The notes under the pieces: model-generated | The model's database searches: none | What the model was told of the DNA's origin: nothing | What the model saw: the letters and a program-made list of their open reading frames with translations, nothing else | In this document: one piece after another, positions 1-6,099 of the stretch | How the letters are laid out: the number at the start of each line of letters is the position of its first letter | Numbering within the stretch: the first letter of the stretch is position 1 | From: Methanocorpusculum sp. | Lineage (GTDB): Archaea > Halobacteriota > Methanomicrobia > Methanomicrobiales > Methanocorpusculaceae | Assembly (NCBI GenBank): GCA_029987245.1 | Contig: DALTWG010000072.1 | Location: forward strand, 1 to 6,422 | DNA length: 6,422 nucleotides | Direction of reading: 5' to 3' | Program-made: the position numbers and the translations under genes

Positions 1-565
1 CCATACTGCGCCAGTGTTCAGCGGGGAAACTGTATTTCTCACGCGCAAGCTGCGCATCGGCAGACGCGCCTTTTTCCAGCGCATCGATACGATCCAGAGT
101 CAGTTTTGCCGCATCAAGCACCCACATCGCGCGCGTATCGCCGTCAACAACCTGCACCGATTCCGCGCGCACGGATAGCAGTTTTTTGCCGTCCTGTGTT
201 TCATACACATTCGGCTTTCCAACCACCATCGCAATGCACGGATTAGAAGCATCAATCTGCGCAAGCTGCGCCATTGCCTCCGGCTGATACTGACCCGCGC
301 TGACATAAAACACACCGGTCGGATCAGAAATGCGCGCGCGGTAAACAACATTTTGCTCACCGGTTTTATCGCGCTGTGTAACCGCGCCGCACAAAAGAAT
401 CCTGTTGCATTTCTCTCCTGTAGGAAGCAGAACATATGTAGGGCTCTTTTCATCTGTCGTGTCGCGCATAGTCTCGGTTGCCTCACGCAGTTCCGCGGCA
501 AATACACGTTTTGCCGGCTCACGCTCATACATCAGTTGATTGTTGTTATTGTTAAAATCCGCCAT
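1..565 (-). CDS. RPA-associated OB-fold protein (partial; C-terminus off the left edge)
   Basis: The reading frame is open for 188 codons from the ATG at 565-563 to the window edge, so the C-terminus is missing. The protein starts MADF followed by five Asn, then shows REPAKRVFAAEL (about 15-26), LLPTGEKCNR (46-55) and DPTGVFYVSAGQYQPEA (81-97). I recognise these as hallmarks of the archaeal RPA-associated protein family (COG3390-like, OB-fold), which is encoded next to RPA in many euryarchaea and thought to act with it on single-stranded DNA. The start codon overlaps the rpa stop by one base (TAATG), and a strong Shine-Dalgarno GGAGGTG (579-573) lies inside the rpa 3' end. This implies translational coupling and a single mRNA. 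The family call is from motif memory; the partner role is inferred from the family and the gene order. Confidence 0.85.
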   Translation of the reverse strand, partial: MADFNNNNNQLMYEREPAKRVFAAELREATETMRDTTDEKSPTYVLLPTGEKCNRILLCGAVTQRDKTGEQNVVYRARISDPTGVFYVSAGQYQPEAMAQLAQIDASNPCIAMVVGKPNVYETQDGKKLLSVRAESVQVVDGDTRAMWVLDAAKLTLDRIDALEKGASADAQLAREKYSFPAEHWRSM

Positions 566-2142
566 TATTGCACACCTCCGCCAGCCGCGCGATTAAGCAA
601 ATCAACGACTTTGGTAGGATCATATTTCTCAAATTCAGCCTCTTTAACCAGCAATCTGCCGTCAAAATCATTTCCTCTGCAGACAACATATCTGCCGGAA
701 AGCTTCTCGCCAAGCAGGCGCGCGACCTCTTCAAGCCCGAGGGGATTAGTTGTACCGATTTCTTTTGCCTTGTCAAGAGTAATACCCGAAAGCGCCTCGG
801 TTACCTCGCGACCCATCAAAACATTGTGCGCTTTGATACCGTCATCAACGACTGCTTTCACGCGCAAATCGTAGATAAAATTGTTCTGAATATCATGCAC
901 CGTGCAAAGATTCTGGCGCGACAAAACACGACCGCATCCTTCAACAGGACATCGCTTTATAAGCCCGGAACCGCCTGAAATCTGTACAACCGTGCCACGC
1001 ACCTCATCGAGACGCGACCCGATCTCGAAATCTTCTGCATCAGTTTCCTCATGATACTCACAGAAATTCAGACTCGCGGAAAGCCTGTTATTATATTCGT
1101 CAATCTTTGCATTGGTAATCGTGTAGATTTTTCCAAGTTCAAGACACGGTTTGGTGTCGTCCTGCCAGAGAACAAACTTCATTTTGCCGGATTCATCACC
1201 GATCAGACCGGTCTGCTTCATCCGCTCGGAACGCACTTCCCACTGCTCAATGAATTTGACACGAAGAGAAGCATATCCCGGCTTCAAATCTTTAACCGGA
1301 GTTACCGGCAGCGGTTCTCTGGGTGCTGACGGTTTTACAACAACCTCTGCATCTTCATCAAGTATATACAGCGCCGAGTTCAAATCAAGAGAAAGTCTGC
1401 CGTTAAACTCGCTTACCCCTGCATAATAGATATTATACACGCATCCCGGCACAAGCTTTTCCGGACTCCCGCTCTTCCAGAGGACAAATTTCATTTTACC
1501 GGACTCGTCACCGACAAGGCCTGTCTGAAGCATTCTGTCGCTGCGCACTTCCCATTCTTCGATAAAGCGAACGCGCACACACGGTGCAACGCCCGGTTTA
1601 AGCGTAGAAAGCGGCTGCGGCGTTGCCGGAACAAGACACCGTTCCTCGTCAACAAGGGAAACCTTTGTTCCGGAATGCATCTTAAGACTTAACGCGCCGT
1701 TATAGGAATCCACCACAGCAGACTCCAGACGGTACCAGCACTGGGGTTCAAGGTCCGGCAGCATGCTTGCTTTTGCAAATTTTACAAACCGGATGGCACC
1801 AGATTCATCCGCAAGAACACCGCTTTGCCCGATTACCCCGCCGTTTCCTTCCTGAACGGAAACAACCTTGGCTACAACATTTACCCAGTCACCCGGCTGC
1901 ATAGCGGAAATTAATTTTTCCTCGGTACCGAAATTCGATGACTGTTTTGTCTCAATAGGAATATTAAACTCCTTCATGACATCCTCCTGAACCTTTCGTT
2001 CAGCTTCGTATGCAATTACACCGTAATCGTTGATGTACGTTGCAAGTTTTGCATAAATCTTCTGTCTGTCCGGAGTTGCTCCCTTCTTTTCTGCAATCTG
2101 GGAGATTCTGTTTACAATTGTCTGGATTTCTGAATCGTCCAT
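565..2142 (-). CDS. rpa: Replication protein A, single-stranded DNA-binding protein with OB folds and a zinc finger
   Basis: A 525-residue homologue of archaeal RPA, which coats single-stranded DNA in replication, repair and recombination. Residues 1-66 form a helical, charged N-terminal region typical of euryarchaeal RPA. Three OB-fold-like units follow at about 75-165, 180-262 and 284-362. Each has the family signature of a G(D/E)ESG or ADESG turn followed by a strand of the (I/M)(R/K)FV(K/L)(F/W) type. The C-terminal unit (about 375-510) carries a zinc-binding set C398, C403, C413 and H416 (C-x4-C-x9-C-x2-H). OB units 2 and 3 are near copies: 28 of 34 residues are identical between 189-222 and 293-326. 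The ATG is preceded by GGAG with a 6-nt gap and by a good TATA box. The gene is the first of a two-gene unit with the RPA-associated gene. The architecture resembles the single large RPA of other methanogens rather than the short halophile forms; that comparison is from memory. Confidence 0.93.
   Translation of the reverse strand: MDDSEIQTIVNRISQIAEKKGATPDRQKIYAKLATYINDYGVIAYEAERKVQEDVMKEFNIPIETKQSSNFGTEEKLISAMQPGDWVNVVAKVVSVQEGNGGVIGQSGVLADESGAIRFVKFAKASMLPDLEPQCWYRLESAVVDSYNGALSLKMHSGTKVSLVDEERCLVPATPQPLSTLKPGVAPCVRVRFIEEWEVRSDRMLQTGLVGDESGKMKFVLWKSGSPEKLVPGCVYNIYYAGVSEFNGRLSLDLNSALYILDEDAEVVVKPSAPREPLPVTPVKDLKPGYASLRVKFIEQWEVRSERMKQTGLIGDESGKMKFVLWQDDTKPCLELGKIYTITNAKIDEYNNRLSASLNFCEYHEETDAEDFEIGSRLDEVRGTVVQISGGSGLIKRCPVEGCGRVLSRQNLCTVHDIQNNFIYDLRVKAVVDDGIKAHNVLMGREVTEALSGITLDKAKEIGTTNPLGLEEVARLLGEKLSGRYVVCRGNDFDGRLLVKEAEFEKYDPTKVVDLLNRAAGGGVQ
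573..579 (-). promoter_or_regulatory. Ribosome binding site of the RPA-associated gene, inside rpa
   Basis: The minus strand reads GGAGGTG, 7 nt before the ATG at 565 (9 nt when counted from GGAGG). It lies within the last codons of rpa. With the TAATG stop/start overlap it fixes the start of the downstream gene and suggests re-initiation by ribosomes finishing rpa. Confidence 0.7.
1165..1266 (-). repeat. Internal coding repeat of rpa, copy 2 (OB unit 3)
   Basis: Encodes RPA residues 293-326. It matches copy 1 (1477-1578) at 28 of 34 residues but only about 71% of bases by my hand count. The shared core is TGL(V/I)GDESGKMKFVLW. The wider repeat unit is about 104-105 residues. Confidence 0.8.
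1477..1578 (-). repeat. Internal coding repeat of rpa, copy 1 (OB unit 2)
   Basis: Encodes RPA residues 189-222, the partner of the repeat at 1165-1266. Many third-position differences separate the copies, so the duplication is old and held by selection on the protein rather than recent. Confidence 0.8.
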
Positions 2143-2160
2143 TTTTATCTCCAGATAAAA
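2143..2160. promoter_or_regulatory. Perfect 18-bp palindrome over the rpa ribosome binding site (candidate operator)
   Basis: The plus strand reads TTTTATCTCCAGATAAAA: two 8-bp perfect arms with a 2-nt centre. It ends directly at the rpa ATG, contains the GGAG Shine-Dalgarno (2152-2149 on the minus strand), and spans the transcription start predicted from the TATA box (about 2153). The symmetry is certain. A role as a repressor site or as an RNA hairpin hiding the ribosome site is inference. With a 2-nt loop an RNA hairpin would be strained, so a DNA operator is the more likely reading. Confidence 0.5.
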
Positions 2161-2174
2161 GATTTGCAGTCATT

Positions 2175-2187
2175 CTATATAAACCCC
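2175..2187 (-). promoter_or_regulatory. rpa promoter: TATA box with purine-rich BRE
   Basis: The minus strand reads GGGGTTTATATAG: a TTTATATA archaeal TATA box preceded by a G-rich BRE-like tract. The centre (about 2179) is 37 nt from the ATG, which predicts a start near 2153 and a leader of about 10 nt that still contains GGAG. A weaker TTAAATA lies further upstream at 2265-2259. Confidence 0.65.
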
Positions 2188-2243
2188 TTACCGTGCGGAC
2201 CAAAAGTCTTGAGGTACTTATTCTCATTCAGAGAGATAGGGGT

Positions 2244-2249
2244 AAAAAA
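2244..2249 (-). terminator. T-run, possible terminator after the cofE-TPR operon
   Basis: Six consecutive T on the minus strand, 19 nt after the TPR stop codon (2270-2268). Archaeal RNA polymerase often terminates at such U-runs without a hairpin. It sits between the operon and the rpa promoter, as expected for a boundary. Confidence 0.4.
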
Positions 2250-2267
2250 GTCAAGGTGTATTTAAGT

Positions 2268-3119
2268 TTAATGTACAGAATTTCCCATGAGTTTTGCATT
2301 GGTCCACCGGACACGGATTTTGAACTCATCCTCTTCTTTCGGACCTGCCTTCAGCGCATCGGAATACAGGGAAAATGCCTCATTCCAGCGCTTCAGTCTT
2401 TCATATATCATGCCCTTGAAAAAGAAAATGAGCGCACGGTCCTCGAACCCTGCTTCAAGCGCCGCATCGTAAAAGCGCATGGAATCAAACAAAAGCCCCG
2501 CGTCGCGAATCCTGTTCGCGCGCTCAAAAAGGTCGGCGGGTGCGCCGACGGGCTTGCGATACCAGCCCTCTTTATACACTCGCTCTGCGTACGCCGGCGC
2601 CACACAACTGCATTCGCGCGCAAGGTCCAGTTTGCCGCGCCATATTTGCGAAAGCATGGCATCGTCGTTTCTAAAACACCATTCCTCGGCGCGGTAAAAA
2701 TACTCTCCCGCCTCCCCATACTCTTTTTGCATCATATGCGCCTGCGCGCGGATAACAAGCGAGGCAGCATCCGCCCCGTGACGCGCATCTGCTTTATCCA
2801 GCGCAGAAAAAGCAGGCGCCCCCTCACCCAGATACAAATGCGCCTCCGCCTTCAAAACCAGAAGCATGGCATAAAACGCATCCAGGCGCCCGCCGTCATC
2901 TTCAGACACACCCCAGCCGTCTAAAATCCGCAGCGCCGCATCAAAACAACCGACACACTCCCGATACCGCCCAATCGCCTTTAACACCGACCCCTTTTCC
3001 ACATACGCAAGCGGATTTTTAGCATCGCGCGCAATCGCCTCATCATATTTTGCAATTGCCTCCCCGAATTTCATCGAAGACGCAAGCCCTTGAGCTTCCT
3101 CAAGCAAATCAGACAACAA
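2268..3119 (-). CDS. TPR-repeat protein of unknown function
   Basis: 283 residues, nearly all helical, made of tetratricopeptide repeats. Units I can place are about 3-36, 37-69, 84-116, 118-150, 197-228 and 229-262. The clearest is the first, with the W/L-G-Y-A-F-A-P-type pattern MKFGEAIAKYDEAIARDAKNP. There is no signal peptide or membrane segment, so it should be a cytoplasmic scaffold for protein contacts; the partner is unknown. The start is TTG: an in-frame TGA lies only 7 codons upstream, and two adjacent TTG codons (3119 and 3116) follow GGGGGCGAGG. The next Met (codon 16) would cut into the first repeat. The start overlaps the cofC stop by 11 nt (8 nt from the second TTG), which makes it the last gene of the operon. 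Nothing in the sequence ties it to F420 chemistry. Confidence 0.85.
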   Translation of the reverse strand: MLSDLLEEAQGLASSMKFGEAIAKYDEAIARDAKNPLAYVEKGSVLKAIGRYRECVGCFDAALRILDGWGVSEDDGGRLDAFYAMLLVLKAEAHLYLGEGAPAFSALDKADARHGADAASLVIRAQAHMMQKEYGEAGEYFYRAEEWCFRNDDAMLSQIWRGKLDLARECSCVAPAYAERVYKEGWYRKPVGAPADLFERANRIRDAGLLFDSMRFYDAALEAGFEDRALIFFFKGMIYERLKRWNEAFSLYSDALKAGPKEEDEFKIRVRWTNAKLMGNSVH

Positions 3120-3753
3120 CCTCGCCCCCGCGCATCACCTTTAAGCGGCCGCTTTCAGTGGAGAGAGAAAAACCATGTGCATCAAGCCACGCGCGCGCAG
3201 CGCCTGTTCCATGAATCAAGAGTTCAACAAGGTCTTCGGGCTCATCCGCATCCACCGACATCCGCATCGAATCAATGACCTCGACAGAAAGCCCGCTTTC
3301 TTTTGCAATTCTCAGATGCTGCGCAAATGAATACCCGTAATACAGCACATGAAAGCGTGCAGGCTCCTTTACAAAAATAATATTGGTCCCGCCCCCGAGC
3401 CCCGGAACAATTGCCAAATCTTTCTTCGTACCAAGAAGCCTTGCCAAATCAGACGCGCGCACCAAAGGAAGGTCAGACATAATAATAACAACCGGACCGC
3501 TGCACTGCGGAAGCGCCTCATTCAATGCTTCATTCAATCCCTGCTCAACCACGCGCACCTCAACATCAGCATCCGCACAGGAATATGCTGAAGTGGAAAG
3601 CACGACCGGGATGCAGCCAGCCTCTTTTACTGAAGATATAACATCCGCAATCATCGCGCGCGCAAAATCCTCGCGCTCTCTTTGTGAAAATACCGGACTC
3701 AGCCGTTTCTTTGAATCCACCGGCCTAAACGGAATTAATGCCTGAACTCTCAT
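3109..3753 (-). CDS. cofC: 2-phospho-L-lactate guanylyltransferase
   Basis: 214 residues, close to the usual length of archaeal CofC. In the family the enzyme joins 2-phospho-L-lactate (or a related phospho-acid such as phosphoenolpyruvate) to GMP from GTP, making the activated precursor that CofD transfers to Fo in coenzyme F420 synthesis. Visible motifs are the N-terminal nucleotide-binding strand and loop (VQALIPFRPVDSKKRLSP, 3-20), IIMSDLPLV (90-98, Asp94 likely metal or nucleotide ligand), the glycine loop PGLGGGTN (117-124), FHVLYYG (134-140) and the acidic SVDADEPEDL (166-175). The ATG overlaps the tmk stop as ATGA, with GGGAG 8 nt upstream. cofE lies in the same operon, which supports the assignment. 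CofD and the Fo synthase genes are not in this window. The phospho-acid preferred cannot be told from sequence alone. Confidence 0.92.
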   Translation of the reverse strand: MRVQALIPFRPVDSKKRLSPVFSQREREDFARAMIADVISSVKEAGCIPVVLSTSAYSCADADVEVRVVEQGLNEALNEALPQCSGPVVIIMSDLPLVRASDLARLLGTKKDLAIVPGLGGGTNIIFVKEPARFHVLYYGYSFAQHLRIAKESGLSVEVIDSMRMSVDADEPEDLVELLIHGTGAARAWLDAHGFSLSTESGRLKVMRGGEVVV

Positions 3754-4343
3754 TGCATCCGCTCCCGGATACTTTTTTCCACAAATGAAGCAATTGTCTC
3801 CGGAGAAAGAGTTGCATCAACCAGTACAAAGCGCGCCGGGTCTTCTGCGACCCTGTCCATATAATTCTGCGAAACCTTTTCCAGAAATCCCAGCTGCTCA
3901 AAATGCTCCGCCTCGCCGCGCCCAGACACACGCTCAAGCGCCTCTTTTGGCGAAATTACCAGAAGGAACGTAACATCAGGGCGAATCGACCAGCCCTCAT
4001 GCACTTTCGTGAGCCACTCCTTTGGATTTGGATGCGCGCCTGCGAGTGAAATAAGCTGATAGGCAAACCGCGAATCCACATAGCGGTCGCTTATCACCAG
4101 TTTGTTTTGCGCAAGCGCGGGGCGGACGACCTCGGACAGATGTACCGCATGGTCGGCAACAAAAAGCGCCGCTTCCGCGAGCGGGTCGGCATTTTCCCGA
4201 ATCGCGCGCCGGACCGCGTCGCCCAGATATGGCGAGCCCGGCTCCCGGGTAAAAACCGGCTCCAGATCAGCAAGCCGCGTTTGCAGCGCCGCATAAAGCG
4301 TTGATTTTCCCGAACCGTCAATTCCCTCAAGCGTAACTAACAA
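3750..4343 (-). CDS. tmk: Thymidylate kinase (dTMP kinase)
   Basis: 197 residues from a TTG start. The enzyme phosphorylates dTMP to dTDP with ATP in the cytoplasm, on the way to dTTP. Motifs, numbered from this start: LEGIDGSGKST (5-15) with the P-loop at 7-14, TREPG (32-36) in the dTMP-binding loop, DRY (86-88) followed by SRFAYQ (91-96), and a LID segment GRGEAEHFE (141-149) with Arg142. The family N-terminus begins two or three residues before the LEGIDG strand, which fits TTG at 4343; that codon has GGAGG 7 nt upstream and overlaps the preceding stop by 7 nt. A longer form from GTG at 4379 would add 12 residues (HSACSCAGG-like) without a well-spaced ribosome site, so I do not favour it. 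The family second glycine in TREPGG(T) is Ser here (REPGS), a small departure. Confidence 0.92.
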   Translation of the reverse strand: MLVTLEGIDGSGKSTLYAALQTRLADLEPVFTREPGSPYLGDAVRRAIRENADPLAEAALFVADHAVHLSEVVRPALAQNKLVISDRYVDSRFAYQLISLAGAHPNPKEWLTKVHEGWSIRPDVTFLLVISPKEALERVSGRGEAEHFEQLGFLEKVSQNYMDRVAEDPARFVLVDATLSPETIASFVEKSIRERMQ

Positions 4344-4999
4344 TACTCGCCCTCCTGCACAACTGCAAGCGGAATGCACCCCTTGTGGACCGCTGTAGAA
4401 ATTATTGCCCCGTCATAGCCGAGACGCGAAAGAGTGTCAAGGTCCGCAAGCGAAGAAACCCCGCCGCCCCAGAATAACGTCTTGTCCGTTGCCGCGCGGA
4501 TTTTTTCTGCGAAGCAGACATCAATCCCCGAACCTGTTCCAACCGATGAGATATTTAAGAGAATAAATCCGTCAAAGGAATAATTCCGTGCCAACCGGAA
4601 CAAATCAAGCGGGTCGAGCTGATCAGGGATAACCCGACCGTCTTTTACATCAACGCTCAAAAACCCGCTTTTAAACTCGCCGAGGTCTTCTGCAGTTTCC
4701 GTCCCGACAATATTATTGAGCCCCGGAATAAACTCCTCGGGAAGTGTTGCCCCCCGGTCAACATAGAGTTCATCCACTTTATCCTTTAATTTCAGAATCG
4801 TTTCCGTGTGGTCGCCGCACATCTCGAGTCTGTCTAAATCCGCCGCATACAGATATTTCGGTTTCATGCAGGAAATGTACGAAAACGGTTCCGCCGATGG
4901 TGAAATCCCCCAGTTGAGCGGTTTATACTCCGCGCGGTTGCCCGAGCATCCGTGAACCACGTAACCGTCCTTTAAATCGACTGCAAGAATTATTTTCAT
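4337..4999 (-). CDS. HisA/HisF-related (beta/alpha)8-barrel protein of unknown function
   Basis: 220 residues, related to ProFAR isomerase HisA and probably the archaeal 'HisA-related' group (COG1411-like, from memory). Both half-barrels begin with the same motif: ILAVDLKDGYVV (3-14) and FLSVDVKDGRVI (113-124), so Asp8 and Asp117 sit where HisA has its two catalytic acids. Phosphate-binding loops remain: SSVGTGSGID (151-160), WGGGVSSLADL (177-187) and GAIISTAVHKG (197-207). The barrel is therefore likely an active enzyme or binder of a phosphorylated sugar-like compound. It is shorter than HisA (about 240) and lies outside any histidine cluster, between cofE and tmk, overlapping cofE as ATGA and tmk by 7 nt. 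A histidine-pathway role is unlikely but cannot be excluded; a step in cofactor synthesis is a guess from context. Confidence 0.85.
   Translation of the reverse strand: MKIILAVDLKDGYVVHGCSGNRAEYKPLNWGISPSAEPFSYISCMKPKYLYAADLDRLEMCGDHTETILKLKDKVDELYVDRGATLPEEFIPGLNNIVGTETAEDLGEFKSGFLSVDVKDGRVIPDQLDPLDLFRLARNYSFDGFILLNISSVGTGSGIDVCFAEKIRAATDKTLFWGGGVSSLADLDTLSRLGYDGAIISTAVHKGCIPLAVVQEGEYC
4348..4355 (-). promoter_or_regulatory. Ribosome binding site that decides the tmk start
   Basis: The minus strand carries AGGAGGGC within the last codons of the HisA-like gene. GGAGG stands 7 nt before the TTG at 4343. No similarly placed site precedes the alternative GTG at 4379, where AAGGGG directly abuts the start. 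Confidence 0.6.
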
Positions 5000-5733
5000 G
5001 GCTTCAGTGCTTTTCTGATGAAGTCTTCTTCCTTGGTGAAGTAAAGCGTGTCATGCCCCTTCCAGGTCTCACAGCCGCTGAATTTGACAACCGGGATACC
5101 ATTGTTGCTTTCTCCCATGATGAAGTTGGAAAATGCCGCTATTTCATCGACTACCGCTTCTTCGGTGATTTCCAGCTCAAGACCGAACAAGTCATGGTCG
5201 CCTCTGAAATCCTTTATGGCATACATCCCCGCCCAGCCGATTGCAGTTCCGCACTGCCCGCGCCGAAACGCGCGCCCGCAGGTATCGGTAATAATTACGC
5301 CGACATCTTTGCCGCAGATTTTTTTAATGGCATCGCGCATCTCCTGCGCATCTTTCATCGGATACTTCGGCAGAAGAATAATGTTGGCACCTTCAATATT
5401 GCTGTTGTCAACGCCCGCGCGCACACCGACATGTCCGCATTCGACCTCAGATAAGATGAACGGATATTCTATGATAACATCCTTGGACGTGTCAAGGATT
5501 GCCTGCAGAAAGCGCGGGTCTTCGTGCGTCATTTTGGAAATACGCTTTGCATCCTCCGACGGCGTAATATCGGCAAGCGCCTTTGTATAGCCTTTTGCCT
5601 TGGATACAATGGTAGATGCGACACAGATAATATCACCGTCTTCAAACGCAGTGTTTTTACAGATAATTTCGGGGAGATTGTCTCCTTTCTGGATGAGCGG
5701 AATATGTTCCACTCCGGAAACCTGTACAGTCAT
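4996..5733 (-). CDS. cofE: Coenzyme F420-0:L-glutamate ligase
   Basis: 245 residues, the usual length of archaeal CofE. The enzyme uses GTP and divalent metal to add L-glutamate residues to F420-0, giving F420-1 and F420-2. Motifs: CVASTIVSKAKG (37-48), EVECGHVGVRAGVDNSN (96-112, with Asp109), ITDTCGRAFRRGQ (148-160, with Asp150) followed by GTAIGWAGM (162-170), and a C-terminal EIAAFSNFIMGESNNGIPVV (197-216). The acidic residues in the second and third motifs are metal ligands in the characterised family as I recall it. I chose the ATG at 5733 because the family starts just before the VxGVExIPxI(Q/K)xGDxL segment; a TTG at 5823 would add 30 unrelated residues and run through the promoter. 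No Shine-Dalgarno precedes the ATG and the TATA box is 27 nt away, so the mRNA is probably leaderless. It is the first gene of the five-gene operon. Confidence 0.94.
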   Translation of the reverse strand: MTVQVSGVEHIPLIQKGDNLPEIICKNTAFEDGDIICVASTIVSKAKGYTKALADITPSEDAKRISKMTHEDPRFLQAILDTSKDVIIEYPFILSEVECGHVGVRAGVDNSNIEGANIILLPKYPMKDAQEMRDAIKKICGKDVGVIITDTCGRAFRRGQCGTAIGWAGMYAIKDFRGDHDLFGLELEITEEAVVDEIAAFSNFIMGESNNGIPVVKFSGCETWKGHDTLYFTKEEDFIRKALKP

Positions 5734-5756
5734 AATTTGATTATAGTGTCTTATGC

Positions 5757-5763
5757 AATATAA
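5757..5763 (-). promoter_or_regulatory. cofE operon TATA box, leaderless start
   Basis: The minus strand reads TTATATT, preceded by the purine-rich CGCAAAG as a weak BRE. Its centre is 27 nt from the A of the cofE ATG, the spacing expected if transcription starts at the start codon itself. No GGAG-type site lies between the two, which supports a leaderless operon mRNA. Confidence 0.6.
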
Positions 5764-5780
5764 CTTTGCGGGTTTGTTCG

Positions 5781-5798
5781 TGGTAAGTTTTTTTACCA
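5781..5798. promoter_or_regulatory. Inverted repeat between divergent promoters (candidate operator)
   Basis: The plus strand has TGGTAA, 6 nt, then TTACCA: a perfect 6-bp-arm inverted repeat in the short region shared by the cofE operon and the divergent zinc-ribbon gene. A GTAAGTT direct repeat (5783-5789 and 5800-5806) overlaps it. It lies just upstream of the cofE TATA box and about 30 nt before the other gene. The symmetry is seen; a regulatory role is inference, and arms this short can occur by chance. Confidence 0.35.
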
Positions 5799-5822
5799 AG
5801 TAAGTTGTATTATACATTACCA

Positions 5823-6089
5823 ATGGGGTCTTACTGGGTTGTCCGCTGTCCTAACTGCAAACAGTTTACCTATACTGACAAGTATGGAAAGTGGAAACTC
5901 TGCCCGGTATGCGGCGAAGTAATCTCTACTGCGCGCGAGCCCGTGTATCTTGAAGTCGATGACTTTTCCGAAGCCGAAGGACTTATTTTTGCCGTTGATA
6001 AATATCTTGCGCGAACAGGACGCCGCGATTTGTCCACAGAAGAAGTCACGCTTATCCGCGCGAAATATGAAGAATGGCTCAAAACCTAA
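5823..6089 (+). CDS. Small zinc-ribbon protein, DUF1922-like
   Basis: 88 residues. The N-terminal half is a zinc ribbon with C9-x2-C12 (CPNC) and C27-x2-C30 (CPVC). The C-terminal half is helical, beginning with LEVDDFSEAEGLIFAVDKYL and continuing with a charged helix to the end. The ribbon followed by a DDF-EA helix is what I remember of the short archaeal DUF1922 family, whose function is unknown; nucleic acid or protein binding is possible but not shown. The start is the ATG at 5823; a TTG at 5805 would add only MYYTLP. There is no Shine-Dalgarno, so translation is probably leaderless. It is divergent from cofE, with 89 nt between the start codons, and is the only confident plus-strand gene in the window. 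Confidence 0.75.
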   Translation: MGSYWVVRCPNCKQFTYTDKYGKWKLCPVCGEVISTAREPVYLEVDDFSEAEGLIFAVDKYLARTGRRDLSTEEVTLIRAKYEEWLKT

Positions 6090-6099
6090 AAACCTGCTC

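Noticed and set aside
120..340. Runs of GCGCGC in the left genes as a special signal
   Set aside because: Similar runs occur throughout the coding regions and follow from frequent Ala and Arg codons (GCG, CGC); no ordered pattern was seen.
100..528. 142-residue minus-strand frame over the left end
   Set aside because: It is an out-of-frame shadow, rich in Arg and Cys, of the real RPA-associated gene, which is open to the window edge in another frame with clear family motifs.
353..1426. Several plus-strand frames of 90-173 residues inside rpa and its partner
   Set aside because: They are antisense to well-supported genes, with Ser/Arg/Pro-rich composition typical of shadow frames and no ribosome sites.
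2040..2924. 294-residue plus-strand frame antisense to the TPR gene and the rpa start
   Set aside because: It crosses an intergenic region and two gene ends, has no recognisable domain, and the opposite strand carries clear TPR and RPA genes.
3383..3745. 120-residue plus-strand frame antisense to cofC
   Set aside because: A low-complexity Ser/Thr-rich mirror of cofC; cofC has its motifs and an operon position.
4380..4999. HisA itself (histidine biosynthesis)
   Set aside because: Shorter than HisA, with divergent loops, and no his genes nearby; the HisA-related group fits better, although I cannot exclude isomerase activity.
5048..5590. 180-residue plus-strand frame antisense to cofE
   Set aside because: cofE motifs on the other strand are unambiguous and this frame has no family features.
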